Below are positions 1 to 12,400 of a stretch of 64,000 bases of DNA, piece by piece. The notes under the pieces were generated by a model. It had not been told where the DNA came from. It saw only the letters and a list, made by a program, of their open reading frames with translations, and searched no databases. A program made the translations under genes and the position numbers. Origin of the DNA: Phoronis australis (taxonomy: Eukaryota > Phoronida > Phoronidae); NCBI GenBank assembly GCA_002633005.1, contig NMRA01000120.1, forward strand, positions 858,353 through 922,352, read 5' to 3'. Positions within the stretch are counted from its first letter, which is position 1, and every line of letters starts with the position of its first letter.

Positions 1-204
1 AATTGAATGTCGCTTTTTCACCCAAATGACATATTATTCAACATGTTGATTTCCAGTTGTGTTTTATTAGTTTGACGTTAAATTATGCCAAATTTCACAA
101 TGGCGTCATGTTAAACATGAGAATAGGCAAACTGAATGTGGACAGTAAGTGTGATTTAATTAGTGGTAAAATGGCGCATTTCAACTGATTAAAAAAATTG
201 TCAC

Positions 205-438
205 CGTTGTCATTGCATGAACTCAGTGCAGGGTCCCATGAGCTGTGACTTTTAGCACTAGGATTAGAGCATGTAAAGGCCTTAGATGAAGTTCCATCAG
301 CGAAGACTTTATTATCGATGCATTCAAGTGTTACTGATTGGCCCTTGCTGACAGCCGTCGGCTGATTTCCCCTCACAACCGCCTTGGTTTTCAACTTCGC
401 GTTTAATTTCGCATAGGGTAGTTCGCATGAAGACACAC
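205..438 (-). CDS. CCP exon 18 (alpha subfamily), last in window
   Basis: 234 bp, phase 1-1; donor AACG|GTGACA, acceptor tattcag. VSSCELPYAKLNAKLKTKAV, SVTLECIDNKVFADG, SSKAFTCSNPSAKSHSS, SWDPALSSC. It ends in an open phase-1 donor with no stop, so the gene continues left of the window. Confidence 0.9.
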
Positions 439-3400
439 CTGAATAAAATGTTTATTACCATCATCGCTTCGATTCTGTATTCGTCATCCTTTAAGGGGGT
501 TTAGCCAGTTTCCCAATAACCCAAGAAGCAACATTGACTAATTCAGAAAACAGTTTAATGATCAAAAAACGTACTCGATTTGAAGCTTGCGTTGATTTTG
601 ATTTCCACTTTTTGTTAATGTACTTGAGTTTCTGCTATTATGACGTTAAATAATAGCGCGCGACATCAAAATTTACAATGATACCCTTTTTAGAATGTCA
701 AGCATTATTGTCAACATTAGGTGCGCATTAATTCGCCGTAAAACGGCAGGTTTGGACATGTTTAAGAAGTGTTTACCGTTGTCAGTGCACGAACTCAGTG
801 CAGGGTCCCATGAGCTGTAACTTCTAGCACTAGGATTAGAGCATGTGAACGCCTTTGATGACGTTCCATCAGTGAAGACTTTATTATCGATGCATTCAAG
901 TGTTACTGACTTGCCCTTGCTGACAGTCGTCGGCTCATTTCCACTCACAACCGCCTTGGTTTTCAACTTCGCGTCTAATTTTGCTAAAGCAAGTTCGCAC
1001 GAAGGCACACCTAAATAAAAAGATTACTATCACTATATGACTATGAAACGTATTTGCCATCCTTTTAAGCGGGTTCGGCACAGTTTGCCAATAAGTGCAT
1101 GAAGCAGTGGTAGTTATTACGACGTTGGTTAATAAATAAAACAATTGAATGTTGCTTTTTCACTCAAATGACATATAATTCAACATGTTGATTTCCAGTT
1201 CTGTCTTTTTTGTCATTGTTTGGCGTTAAAATACACCAAAAATTCACAATGGCGTCATGTTAAACATGAGAATAGGCAAACTGGGTGTAAACGGTAAGTG
1301 TGGCTTAGTTATTGGTAAAACGGCGCATTTCAACTTATTAAAAAAATTGTCACCGTTGTCAGTGCACGAACTCAGTGCAGGTTCCCATGAGTTGTAACTT
1401 CTAGCACTAGGATTAGAGCATGTGAAGACCTTCGATGACGTTCCATCAGCGAAGACGTTGCTATCGATGCACTCGAGTGTTACTGAGTGGTCCTTGTTGA
1501 CAGTCGTCGGCTCATTTCCACTCACAACCGCCTTGGTTTTCAATTTTGCGTTTAATTTTGCTAAGACAAGTTCGCACGAAGGCACACCTAAATAAAAAAA
1601 TATTATCACTATACGACTATGAAACGTATTTCCCATCCTTTTAAGCGGGTTTGGCACAGTTTGTCAACAAGTCGTGAAGCAGTGGTCGTTATTACTACGT
1701 TGATTCATTAATTAAACATTTGAATGATTCATTCAAAGCACATATTACTCAACACGTTGATTTCCAGTTGGGTTTTATTAGATTGGCGTTAAATTATACC
1801 AAACTTCACACTGGCGTTAAGCATGACAATGGGCACACTGAGTGCAGACAGAAAGTGTGGCTTAATTAGTGGTAAAATGGCGCATTTCAACTGATTAAAA
1901 AATTGTCACCGTTGTCATTGCATGAACTCAGTGCAGGGTCCCATGAACTGTAACTTCTAGCACTAGGATTAGAGCATGTGAAGGCCTTCGATGACGTTCC
2001 ATCAGCGAAGACTTTATTATCGATGCATTCAAGTGTTACTGACTGGCCCTTGCTGACAGTCGTCGGATGATTTCCAATCACAACCGCCTTGGTTTTCAAC
2101 TTCGCGTTTAATTTTGCCAAGGGAAGTTCGCATGAAGGCAAACCTGAATAAAATGTTTATTACTATCATCACTTTGATTCTGTATTTGTCATCCTTTAAG
2201 GGAGTTTGGCCCAATTTGCCAATAAGCAGAGAAGCCGTTGGTTTGCAACATTGAATAATTCACAAAACAAATTACATATTTAATTTGAAATATGGGTTGA
2301 TTTTGATTTACATTTTTTTGTTATTGTACTTTCGTTTTTTGAATGATAGCATTGACGTCATGTTGAACAAGAGAACAGGCAAACGTCATTTAGACCTTAG
2401 GTGTGACTTGATTCGTAGTTAAACGTCATACGTGAAGATGTTTAAAATGTTGCTACTTTTGTCAGTGCACGGACCGAGTATAGGACTCCATGAGGTTGAA
2501 AAACTAGAACTATGAGTAGAACTAGAACATGTGAAGACCATTGATGTCTTTGCATTTCCGAAGTCTTTAATGCCAAAGCACTGAAGTGTGATAGACTGAT
2601 CCCTTCTGACAGCCATCAGCTTATTTCCACTCACGACCGCCATAGTTTGCAACATTGTCGAGTCAAGTTCGCACGATGACACAACTGAATGAAGATGATT
2701 TTTAGTCATCATTTTGGCTCTGACACGTATTTGCCGAACTCTCTAAATAGAAAATCAGGACGCGGCTGAACCGTCGGTCACACACCAACTGATCACCGTC
2801 CATCCTCGATTCCTTCCGGTGGTCATCTATCGCGAAAATGGTGATGGTTTTACTTTTTTCAATCGTGGTATCACCACCGTTACCATCATTTGAGAAACTT
2901 TTGATGATTTCGAAAGTTGAAATCGTGCAGGTTTCTTGGGTCGTGGGAGCTTCAACATCGGGGGTTCCACCTTTACCTAGAGGATTGGAAAGTATGCTGT
3001 CAAGCAACAATTTTTCTTCTTCACGGAGGTGCAATTCGTCGAATAACCACAACCTTGAAGGTGGTATAATATAGGGAATGGAATCGTAGGTATATTTCGA
3101 ATTCTGCTCCTACTGTTATCACGACAATGAGTCTGGGCAGGATCGCAATACCTGTGTGACTCTACCTTACACCCAAAAGCTAAGCCTTTGCACGTACATT
3201 TAGGAAAGATTAAAGGTAGACAGAGGGAAAATTGTACAAGAAAGCGGTTCGGTTAAGAAAAGACCCCGACACCCTAGGCGTCCAGCACCGGAATTTGAAA
3301 TTTGTTGCCAAACTGGTGGAAGAGGCTGAACAGACGTAGTTTACAAGCCGGGTTCCGTTTTCTAACACAAGACACTCCAACAACAAGATGAAGTGAAATC

Positions 3401-6400
3401 ACATGCTACGCTTGTAATGCACGATGATACCACATGAAGACGTCCTGGATTTCACCAAACTGGTAGGAAAATAGCTTACCGGATGTCTGTGTGTGACAAA
3501 ACAGTTGATAGCCAGATCAAGTCAAAGTTCAATACGGCACTGAAGGGCTCTTTGAACGCCTCAGCACATTCTAAGATGGATTTGCAGTCAATGTGGTAAG
3601 CAGTTACCATATGTTTATCTGGAAGGAGTGTAGTACATGAACAGCTGTTGTTTGACGATCCGGACTATGTAAGGCTTATTAAGACTGCAGAAAATCAGTT
3701 GCAATAGTTCTAACTGAAAGTCACCATTTATTATACCAAAAGCACTACCATTGTTTGAGAATCCAATATTTCGGCACCAAATTTCTGCTGTCTTCCAGTT
3801 CGTTAACCTGCGTGTCTGTACATTATATTGTCACGTTTTTACCGTGTTTGGGTGGGCGCAGGTTGTTGCAGACCGGTGCTGATATCTTTCAGTGTGACGG
3901 TAGACTGAAGACTGGTTCGAGTTAATCGCTTTATTAATACCGACCGTACGTTCACAAGCTTACTCAAATAAAACGTCCAACGTAATGTCTGTTCTACGCT
4001 GCAGCCAGTGCTGTGAAGCCTTGACTTGTGATGAACTTCTGAGACACTTTCAGCAACTCAGCTGTAATGCTCTTGTAACTAACTGACTTTCAACGTTTAA
4101 CTCTTTAACTGCTCAACTGCTGAACTAAAAACTGAATACTACAAACCCGTTCCTGGGTATTTATAGTCTCATGCAATGTTCTAGATCTTTTCACACTTTA
4201 AGCACATTCTAGAACTTTTCCGGAATCTACCCAATCATTCTACAAACATATACTAGTCTCTAGAATATTCCAGACTGCATAAATCATTGTCATGCTAGAG
4301 GCTTCCACACTATTCTATAGTAAACAAATTACATCATCACAGTACTGACCTCAGGGGTCATGCCAATCAATAACACAAACAAAACAATAAAATAAACCCA
4401 AGAACAGAGTCGGTCTAAATTCTGACATATATAAGACACTACCAGATGGGTTGTTACCGTTGTCAGTGCATGAATTCAGTGAAGGGTCCCAGGAACTATA
4501 GCTGCTAGCACTAGGATTAGAGCATGTGAAGACCTTCGATGACGTTCCATCAGCGAAGACTTTACTATCGATGCACTCAAGTGTTACTGACTGGCCTTTG
4601 TTTACAGTCGTCGGTTGATTTCCACTCACAACCGCCTTGGATTTCAACTTCGCATTTAATTTTTGCAAGGGAAGCTCGCACGAAGGCACACCTGAATAAA
4701 ATGATTGTTAACATCATAACTTGTACTGTGGTACATGCTTTCCAACCTTGTAAGTGAGTTTGGCAAGATTTGCCAACAAGCTGTGAAGCAGTCGTTTCAC
4801 GACGTTAATAACTGATATTTCAATTTTCTTTTTAACGACGTATTAATCTGTTTGGAAAGTGTTGACTTTGAGTTGTTATTTTTGCTATTTGGTACTATAA
4901 TGATAAATATCGTATGGCATCAAAAATTCTCAATTACGTTTGGCTTAAAAGCATTTTAAACAAGTTATATTTGGACATATTTACAAGTGTTTACTGTTGT
5001 CAGTGCACGGACTCCATAAGAATGAACTACTAGAACTATAACTAGAACTAGAGCATGTGAAGACCATCGGTGGCATTCCAGTTCCAAAGACTTAAGTGTT
5101 GAGGCACAGACGAGTGATAGGCTGGCTCCTACTGATAATCATCGGCATATTTCCATTCAGGGATCTCATAGTTTTGCATGAAGGCACAACTGAATAAGGA
5201 TGATTATTTAGGTTATCACTTTAAATCTGACAAAAGTTTGACAAGTTTTTGAAATATAAAATCAGGTGTCGGCTGAAGCCTGGTCCACACGACCTAGGTG
5301 TCTCCATGCATCATCGATTCATCCAGGTAATCATTTTTCATAAACGTGGTGGTGGTTTAAAATATTTCCAGAATCCTGGGATCTCAACAATCACCAATTT
5401 TCAAGAAAACTTGCACAATTTTGAAAACAAATTCAACCTGGTTTTCTCGAGTGGCGTGATCTTCTCAAATACCAAAGAGGATCGAACATGCGCCATGACA
5501 GTTGGCAAATATTCAGATCAACAAAATGTTTTCCGTTTGAAAACAGTCGAATTAGTAGAAAGCGGTGCAACGTAAGAACTTTAACTGTGACAATACTTTG
5601 AACGCTACGTCTACTGTTACGTTCACGGGAGTCAAAGAAAAACCACAAGAGTCTTGTGGCCAGTTTCTATGTAAAGGTTCCATCAAATCCACCAACACTT
5701 AGACAAGAGTTAAAACAGACAAGCGTTCTTCTAGACATTAGGTGAACATTAATTCGCTAAAAAAACGGCAGGTTTGAACATGTAAAAGAAGATTTACCGT
5801 TCTCGGTGCACTGACTAAGTGTAGGACTCCATGAGGTTAAACTAGTAGAACTATAAGCAGAACTAGAGCATGTGAAGACCATCGATGACTTTCCATTTGC
5901 GAAGACTTTAATACCGAGGCACTGAAGTGTGATNNNNNNNNNNNNNNNNNNNNNNNNNNNNNNNNNNNNNNNNNNNNNNNNNNNNNNNNNNNNNNNNNNN
6001 NNNNNNNNNNNNNNNNNNNNNNNNNNNNNNNNNNNNNNNNNNNNNNNNNNNNNNNNNNNNNNNNNNNNNNNNNNNNNNNNNNNNNNNNNNNNNNNNNNNN
6101 NNNNNNNNNNNNNNNNNNNNNNNNNNNNNNNNNNNNNNNNNNNNNNNNNNNNNNNNNNNNNNNNNNNNNNNNNNNNNNNNNNNNNNNNNNNNNNNNNNNN
6201 NNNNNNNNNNNNNNNNNNNNNNNNNNNNNNNNNNNNNNNNNNNNNNNNNNNNNNNNNNNNNNNNNNNNNNNNNNNNNNNNNNNNNNNNNNNNNNNNNNNN
6301 NNNNNNNNNNNNNNNNNNNNNNNNNNNNNNNNNNNNNNNNNNNNNNNNNNNNNNNNNNNNNNNNNNNNNNNNNNNNNNNNNNNNNNNNNNNNNNNNNNNN

Positions 6401-9400
6401 NNNNNNNNNNNNCAGGTTTGAACATGTTAAAGAAGATTTACCGTTCTCGGTGCACTGACTAAGTGTAGGACTCCATGAGGTTAAACTAGTAGAACTATAA
6501 GCAGAACTAGAGCATGTGAAGACCATCGATGACTTTCCATTTGCGAAGACTTTAATACCAAGGCACTGAAGTGTGATCGATTGACCCTTATTGATAGTCA
6601 TCAGCTGATTTCCACTCAGGGACGACGTAGCTTTCAACTCCGCGCTCAGCGTTGTCAAGTCAAGTTTGCACGAAGGCACAACTGAATGAGGATGATTACT
6701 AAGGTTATCACTTTGACACTGACACGTGTTTGCCAGCTCTTTAAGTACAAAATCAGGTTGCGGCTGAAGCCTACGGATCTCCGTCCATTGTCAATTCATA
6801 AAGGTAATCTTTCATGAACGTGGGGATGGTTTTACATATTTTGGGGAATCGTGGTATCACGCCCATTGTCATTTTGCAAGAAAATTTTAACAATTTTGAA
6901 AAAAAAATCATAATCAAACTAGTTTTCTCGAGCCGCTGGATCGTCACAAACACCTAGGAGGATCGTACCTGCACCATGATACATGTTTTCCTTTTGACAG
7001 CAGTGGAATTAGTCGGCTAGCTAAAACCTTGAATGCAGTGCAACGTAGGAACTGTAACCGTGACTATGCTTTGAAAGCTACGCCTGCTATTACGCTCGCA
7101 GGAGTGAAAGAAAGCCACGAGACTCGTGTGCCTAATTTGTTCACAAATGCTTAATCAAATCCCCGAAGATTTAGAGGAATGTTAAAATGTCAGAAGAAAA
7201 TAAATTATAGAGGAGAGTCGTTAATTCGAAGAAAATTTTTCAATAACGCCCTATTCGTTTGATACCGAAATTGACGTGTCCGTATGATGCTAAACTGGCA
7301 CAAACTGTTGAATAGACTAGGTAAGGTATTCTAGCTGAGTCATATGCCGTAACATAAAGTACTCCGGAGATCTGTATCATGAAAAGTGACTTAGGTATGG
7401 GCATAAGCTACATACAACTATTTCTGAAAAACAATTATATCTGCCTTGAGCAAATGTTTAAAGTCTTTGAAAATATACTGCTAGATAACCGCATAATTCC
7501 TATCAATTATAACTAGAGTGAGGTGGGCTTCTAATGTTTTTCATGGTCATTTTCTTCAGCAGCTGTGAAATAGAAGAGCAAGAGCGAATTTCTGACTTAA
7601 TACGTAAGCCATTTTCTCGAAGCAGACCCCAAACAGTTAGAGCACATGAAAACTTAAGTGCTGCGCTTGAAAATCTTTAAGATATCTCATAAACGAAATG
7701 CGCAATTTCGATAAACTGGCGAGGAAATGGTTATTTAAGCTTATTTCAAACATGTGGAAAGCTATTCCGTGACTTATTAAGACGGCAGAACATCAGTTTC
7801 AAAATATCCATTTGAACTGAAGTTCACAATAGATTATTGCAAAAAAGATAATCCTTGTTTGGTTTGTGAATATATTGACAGCAAGTGTCCACTGTCTTGC
7901 AGGAGGTCCCGCTGTGTGTATTTTATGGATTTCATCAGATGGGTAGTATGAGGTATCATCAGACATATAATTACCTTTGTTAGAACACGGACTCAGTGCA
8001 GGTGTCCATGAGGTGTAACTTGTAGATCTAGAGGTAGAACTAGAGCACGTGAAGACCTTCGATGATTTTCCATCTGTGAAGACCTTGCTGTCTTTGCAAA
8101 CAAGTGTCACAGACAGGCCCCTGCGTATAGTCTTCGGTTGGTTTCCACTCACACTCATCTCAGTGTTCAATCTTACGTTTAATTTTCCCAAGTGAAGTAG
8201 GCACGAACGCACACCTGAATAAAGGGTTTATTCCCGTCATACCTTGAACTCTGGCACGTATTTGCCAAACTTTTAAAAGTGTTCGGCACAGTTTGCCAAT
8301 AAACAGCGAAATAATCGGTTTACGACAATAACCAATTCCATGCGTTCCCAGCCTAAAAAATGGGGCTCCAATTTTTGAGAATGTGGAATTTTGTCCCGTT
8401 TTTTACATTTTGTCGGAGTTTTTGCTTCTCTGAGGCGGACCTTTTTGCTCACATAGCAAAAAGATTGCTCGTTCGAGCCCCCTGAGCCCCCTCGTTGAAT
8501 GCATGAATTCGTTAAACACTTGAATGTTTATTTCAAGCGCCATTATTAAATTGTAAAAAGATGTTCATTTTGAATTACTTTTTTGTGGTTATAATTACCT
8601 TTTTGTGATCATGGAGTTAAATAACAGAGCGCGACATCAGATTTCACAGTGACAAGTGTTATCGGAGACAATGTGTAAACATTAATACGCTGTAAAACGG
8701 CAGGTTTAAACATGTTAAAGATGTGTTTACCGTTCTCAGTGCATGAGCTCAGCGTGGGGTTCCAGGAAGTTGAACTAGAAGAACTATAAGTTGAACTAGA
8801 GCATGTGAAGACCATCGATGACTTTCCATTTCCGAAGACTTTAATACCGAGGCACTGAAGTGTGATAGACTGGCCCCTACTGATAATCGTCGGCTTATTT
8901 TTACTCAGGGACGACGTAGTTTTCCACTCGGCGCTCAGCGATGTCAAATCAAGTTTGCACGAAGGCACAACTGAATGAAAATGATTACTAAGGTTATCAC
9001 TTTGACACTGACACGTGTTTGCCAACATTTTAGGTAAAAAATCATTTTCACGAAGCCGACCCCAAGAATAACTGTTACGCTGGTAATGAATTACTATATC
9101 TCGCGAACAAGATGCACAATTCCGATAAACTGGCAAGTAAATAGTTTTTTAAGATCTACTCAAACCGATCAGTATAGTGTTGAAAGGTTGTTTAGCACCT
9201 CAGCACATGGGACAGCTATTGTGCATGATTATTAAGACGGGAGAACATCAGTTTCAAAATTATACATTTAAAATGAAATTGACAATAAATTATGGCAAAA
9301 AGATAATCCTTGTTTGGTGTGTATATTTTGACAGCGCATTCCTACTATCTTCCATTGGGTCACGTTGTTTGCATTTTGTAGATTTCATCAGATGGGAAGT

Positions 9401-12400
9401 TACCTTTGTTAGAACACGGACCCAGTACAGGACTCCATGAGTTGTAACTTGTAGACCTAGAGGTAGAACTAGAGCACGTGAAGACCTTCGATGATGTTCC
9501 GTCTGTGAAGACCTTGCTGTCTTTGCAAACAAGTCTCACAGACTTGCCCCTGTGGATAGTCTTCGGTTGGTTTCCACTCACTACCGCGTTCAAAGTTGAC
9601 AAGACAAGTTCGCACGAAGGCAAGGCTTAATAAAAAGGATTATTGTTACTATTACTTTGACAACGAGATTTCATTGTCATCTCTTTGATTGAATTTGACT
9701 TATTTTGCTAACAAGCTGTCAAGCACTCTCTGTTTGACGCCAATGGCTAATTACTTTTACGAAGTTTTTCTCTCTTCCAAAACTGCCAAGCTGCAGGTAT
9801 AGTATGAGGTATCATCAGATATCTAATTACCTTTGTTAGAACACGGACTCAGTGCAGGTGTCCATGAGTTGTAACTTGTAGATCTAGAGGTAGAACTAGA
9901 GCAGGTGAAAACCTTCGATGATGTTCCATCCGTGAATACCTTGCTGTCTTTGCAAACAAGTGTCACAGACTGGCCCCTGCGTATAGTCTTCGGTTGGTTT
10001 CCACTAACACTCGTCTGAGTGTTCAATCTCGCGTTTAACTTTTCTAAGGGAAGTTGGCATGAGTGCACACCTGATTAAAAGATTTATTCCCGTCGTTAAT
10101 TTGACTTTGTCACGAATTTTGCGAACGTTTAAGAATGCTTGGCATAATTTGCCAGTAAGCAAAGCTTTACGACATTGATCAACTCTTTAAACACATAAAT
10201 GTTATTTCAAACGACATTTTTCAATTTTAAAAAGCTGTTGAATTTGAGTTAAGTATTTGTGATTATGCGTGCCTTTGTGTTAACGTGTGTGAAATAACAG
10301 AGAGCCAAATCTCAATTTCACAATGACGTCATGAGAACGGACAAGCGTTCTTGTAGACATTACGTGAACATTAATTCGCTATAAAACAGCAGGTTTGAAC
10401 ATGTTAAAGAAGATTTACCGTTCTCGGTGCACTGACTAAGTGTAGGACTCCATGAGGTTAAACTAGTAGAACTATAAGCAGAACTAGAGCATGTGAAGAC
10501 CATCGATGACTTTCCATTTGCGAAGACTTTAATACCGAGGCACTGAAGTGTGATAGACTGGCCCTTACTGATAATCGTCGGCTTGTTTCCACTCAGGGAC
10601 AACGTAGTTTTCCATTCGGCGCTCAGCGTTGTCAAATCGAGTTTGCACGAAGGCACAACTGAATGAGAATGATTACTAAGGTTATCACTTTGACACCGAC
10701 ATGTGATGGCCAATTTTTTTAAATACAAAATCAGGATACCGTCACCACACATCCACAATTCCTTCAGGTAATCATATTTCATAAATTTTGTGATGGTTTT
10801 ACATTTTCTCGTGAATTGTGTCATAAGCCATATTTCCATTTTTAGCATAGATATCTGTTAGCTATATTTACATATCATTACGCGGATTGCTTTGTACTTT
10901 GTTTGGAAAATCAATCTTGAAGTTTGTTTTCATTTGCCAAAGTTTCCCACTGATTGGGTCACCGCATTTTTAGCAAATAATAACTTTGTTAATAAAAACA
11001 ATAATTTTATTGAACACGGGGCCACCAGCCCACAGTTTACAATAGTATTTACAAACTTTATACACCTAGACAGAGACAGAAAGATTCAATCTTTCACTTC
11101 TCATTATGCAGGGCCGTAGGAAACGCGTAGCAGCTTTGTCAACAATAAATGTTGATTTGAAGTGTAGTTTGCACAGACTGATAACGAAACTGAACAAGCT
11201 TCATCAGAAAAATACCGTAAAAATATGTGAATCAAGCAGCTTTGATTTCGCGGACGAACCGTTGCCGGAGTCTGCAGAACAAGACTTGATGCTTGGTGCG
11301 TTGGCGAAAACCCTCTGACACAGCGCCACCTATTATGAAAAGTGTCCCTGTAGAAACATGAAAGACACACGGAATAGCGTGTTTGGGCATCAATGCGCAT
11401 GCCTTGGTCGGATGTATACCGCCACCACTTGCACAAGCCTTTATGCACGATACTTGTTTGGGCTTAAGCCAATGGATCTGGGTTAGCTTGATTTTGTTTA
11501 CGTCGATCACTGCGCGTTTTAATAAAATGCAACTATTAAGTCAAATGTGGTCGCCAAACTCCGTAACAGTAAACTGGAAAGGGTTTCCCAGATGAATGTC
11601 ATGACGTCGGTTTAATTATTTTAGCCAATGAGAAACCATGTTAAACAACATTCGATAGTGCTACCTTTCGCAGCAAAAAAGACCTCAGGTGTGTCCGGTA
11701 AGTGTTACGTTATACCGTAAAACTCTAGCAGTAGCGCTTGCAGTTCTAAGCTTAATTTTGGTCTTCGGTGAATTATTTGAGATGTCGATAACAATGGAGG
11801 AAATATATTGAGTTTTCTAGTGTTGCAGAGTTGTTGTTTTTTTCATTTTGATTGTGATTGCCACACGTTATGGCAGGAAATCAGCGGTCACAAATTCTGT
11901 ATTTTACAAGGTCTTGGAGAACTTGTGGCGGAGTTTTCTACGAGTCCAGAAGACTATTATTGAATAAATATTTGAAGCTCTTGACAATATCATTACATCA
12001 AAACCGGACAGGCTTGATCAAGACTACTGCAACTTATATGCAGTGTGAGGAGCTGATACTCAAGGCGGCAAACGGAGAAAGCTTTGAAAATGAATACCAA
12101 TGTGTAATTAGTTCTTAGGGAGATGACTTCAATTTAATGCTGCGCTGTCACCTCACTCCGTTTGTGGCCTATTATGAGCACGAAGGCAGTCAAGAGGTGA
12201 CATTGTATCGTGTTGTGGATCATTTGCAGAAATTATCAGCTGGTCAAAAACGCTTGTTCCGGAGCCTTATTAAACTAGCGAAATTACTGTTGGTGATGCC
12301 CGCAACAAATGCCAGTAGCAAACGAGCGTTTAGAGCTCTTAGACGTGTAAAGTCATAGTTATGTTCCACAATGGGACAGGTGAGGTTGCTTCATGTTCAA

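Larger units (their letters stand above)
1..2456 (-). repeat. Tandem exon+intron repeat, alpha CCP units
   Basis: Exon starts at 205, 777, 1,354, 1,910 and 2,457 are spaced 572, 577, 556 and 547 bp. Introns align as well as exons; for example the block aacatgttgatttccag occurs near 40 and 1,185 with a variant near 1,755. The duplication unit was therefore exon plus intron, presumably by unequal crossing-over. Confidence 0.85.

Noticed and set aside
2702-3074. Overlapping ORFs on both strands next to CCP exon 14
   Set aside because: The region is paralogous to introns at 5.2, 6.7 and 10.7 kb, where the frames are broken.
5757-6679. Long ORFs spanning the first N run
   Set aside because: Continuity is created by Ns; only the flanking CCP exon parts are real.
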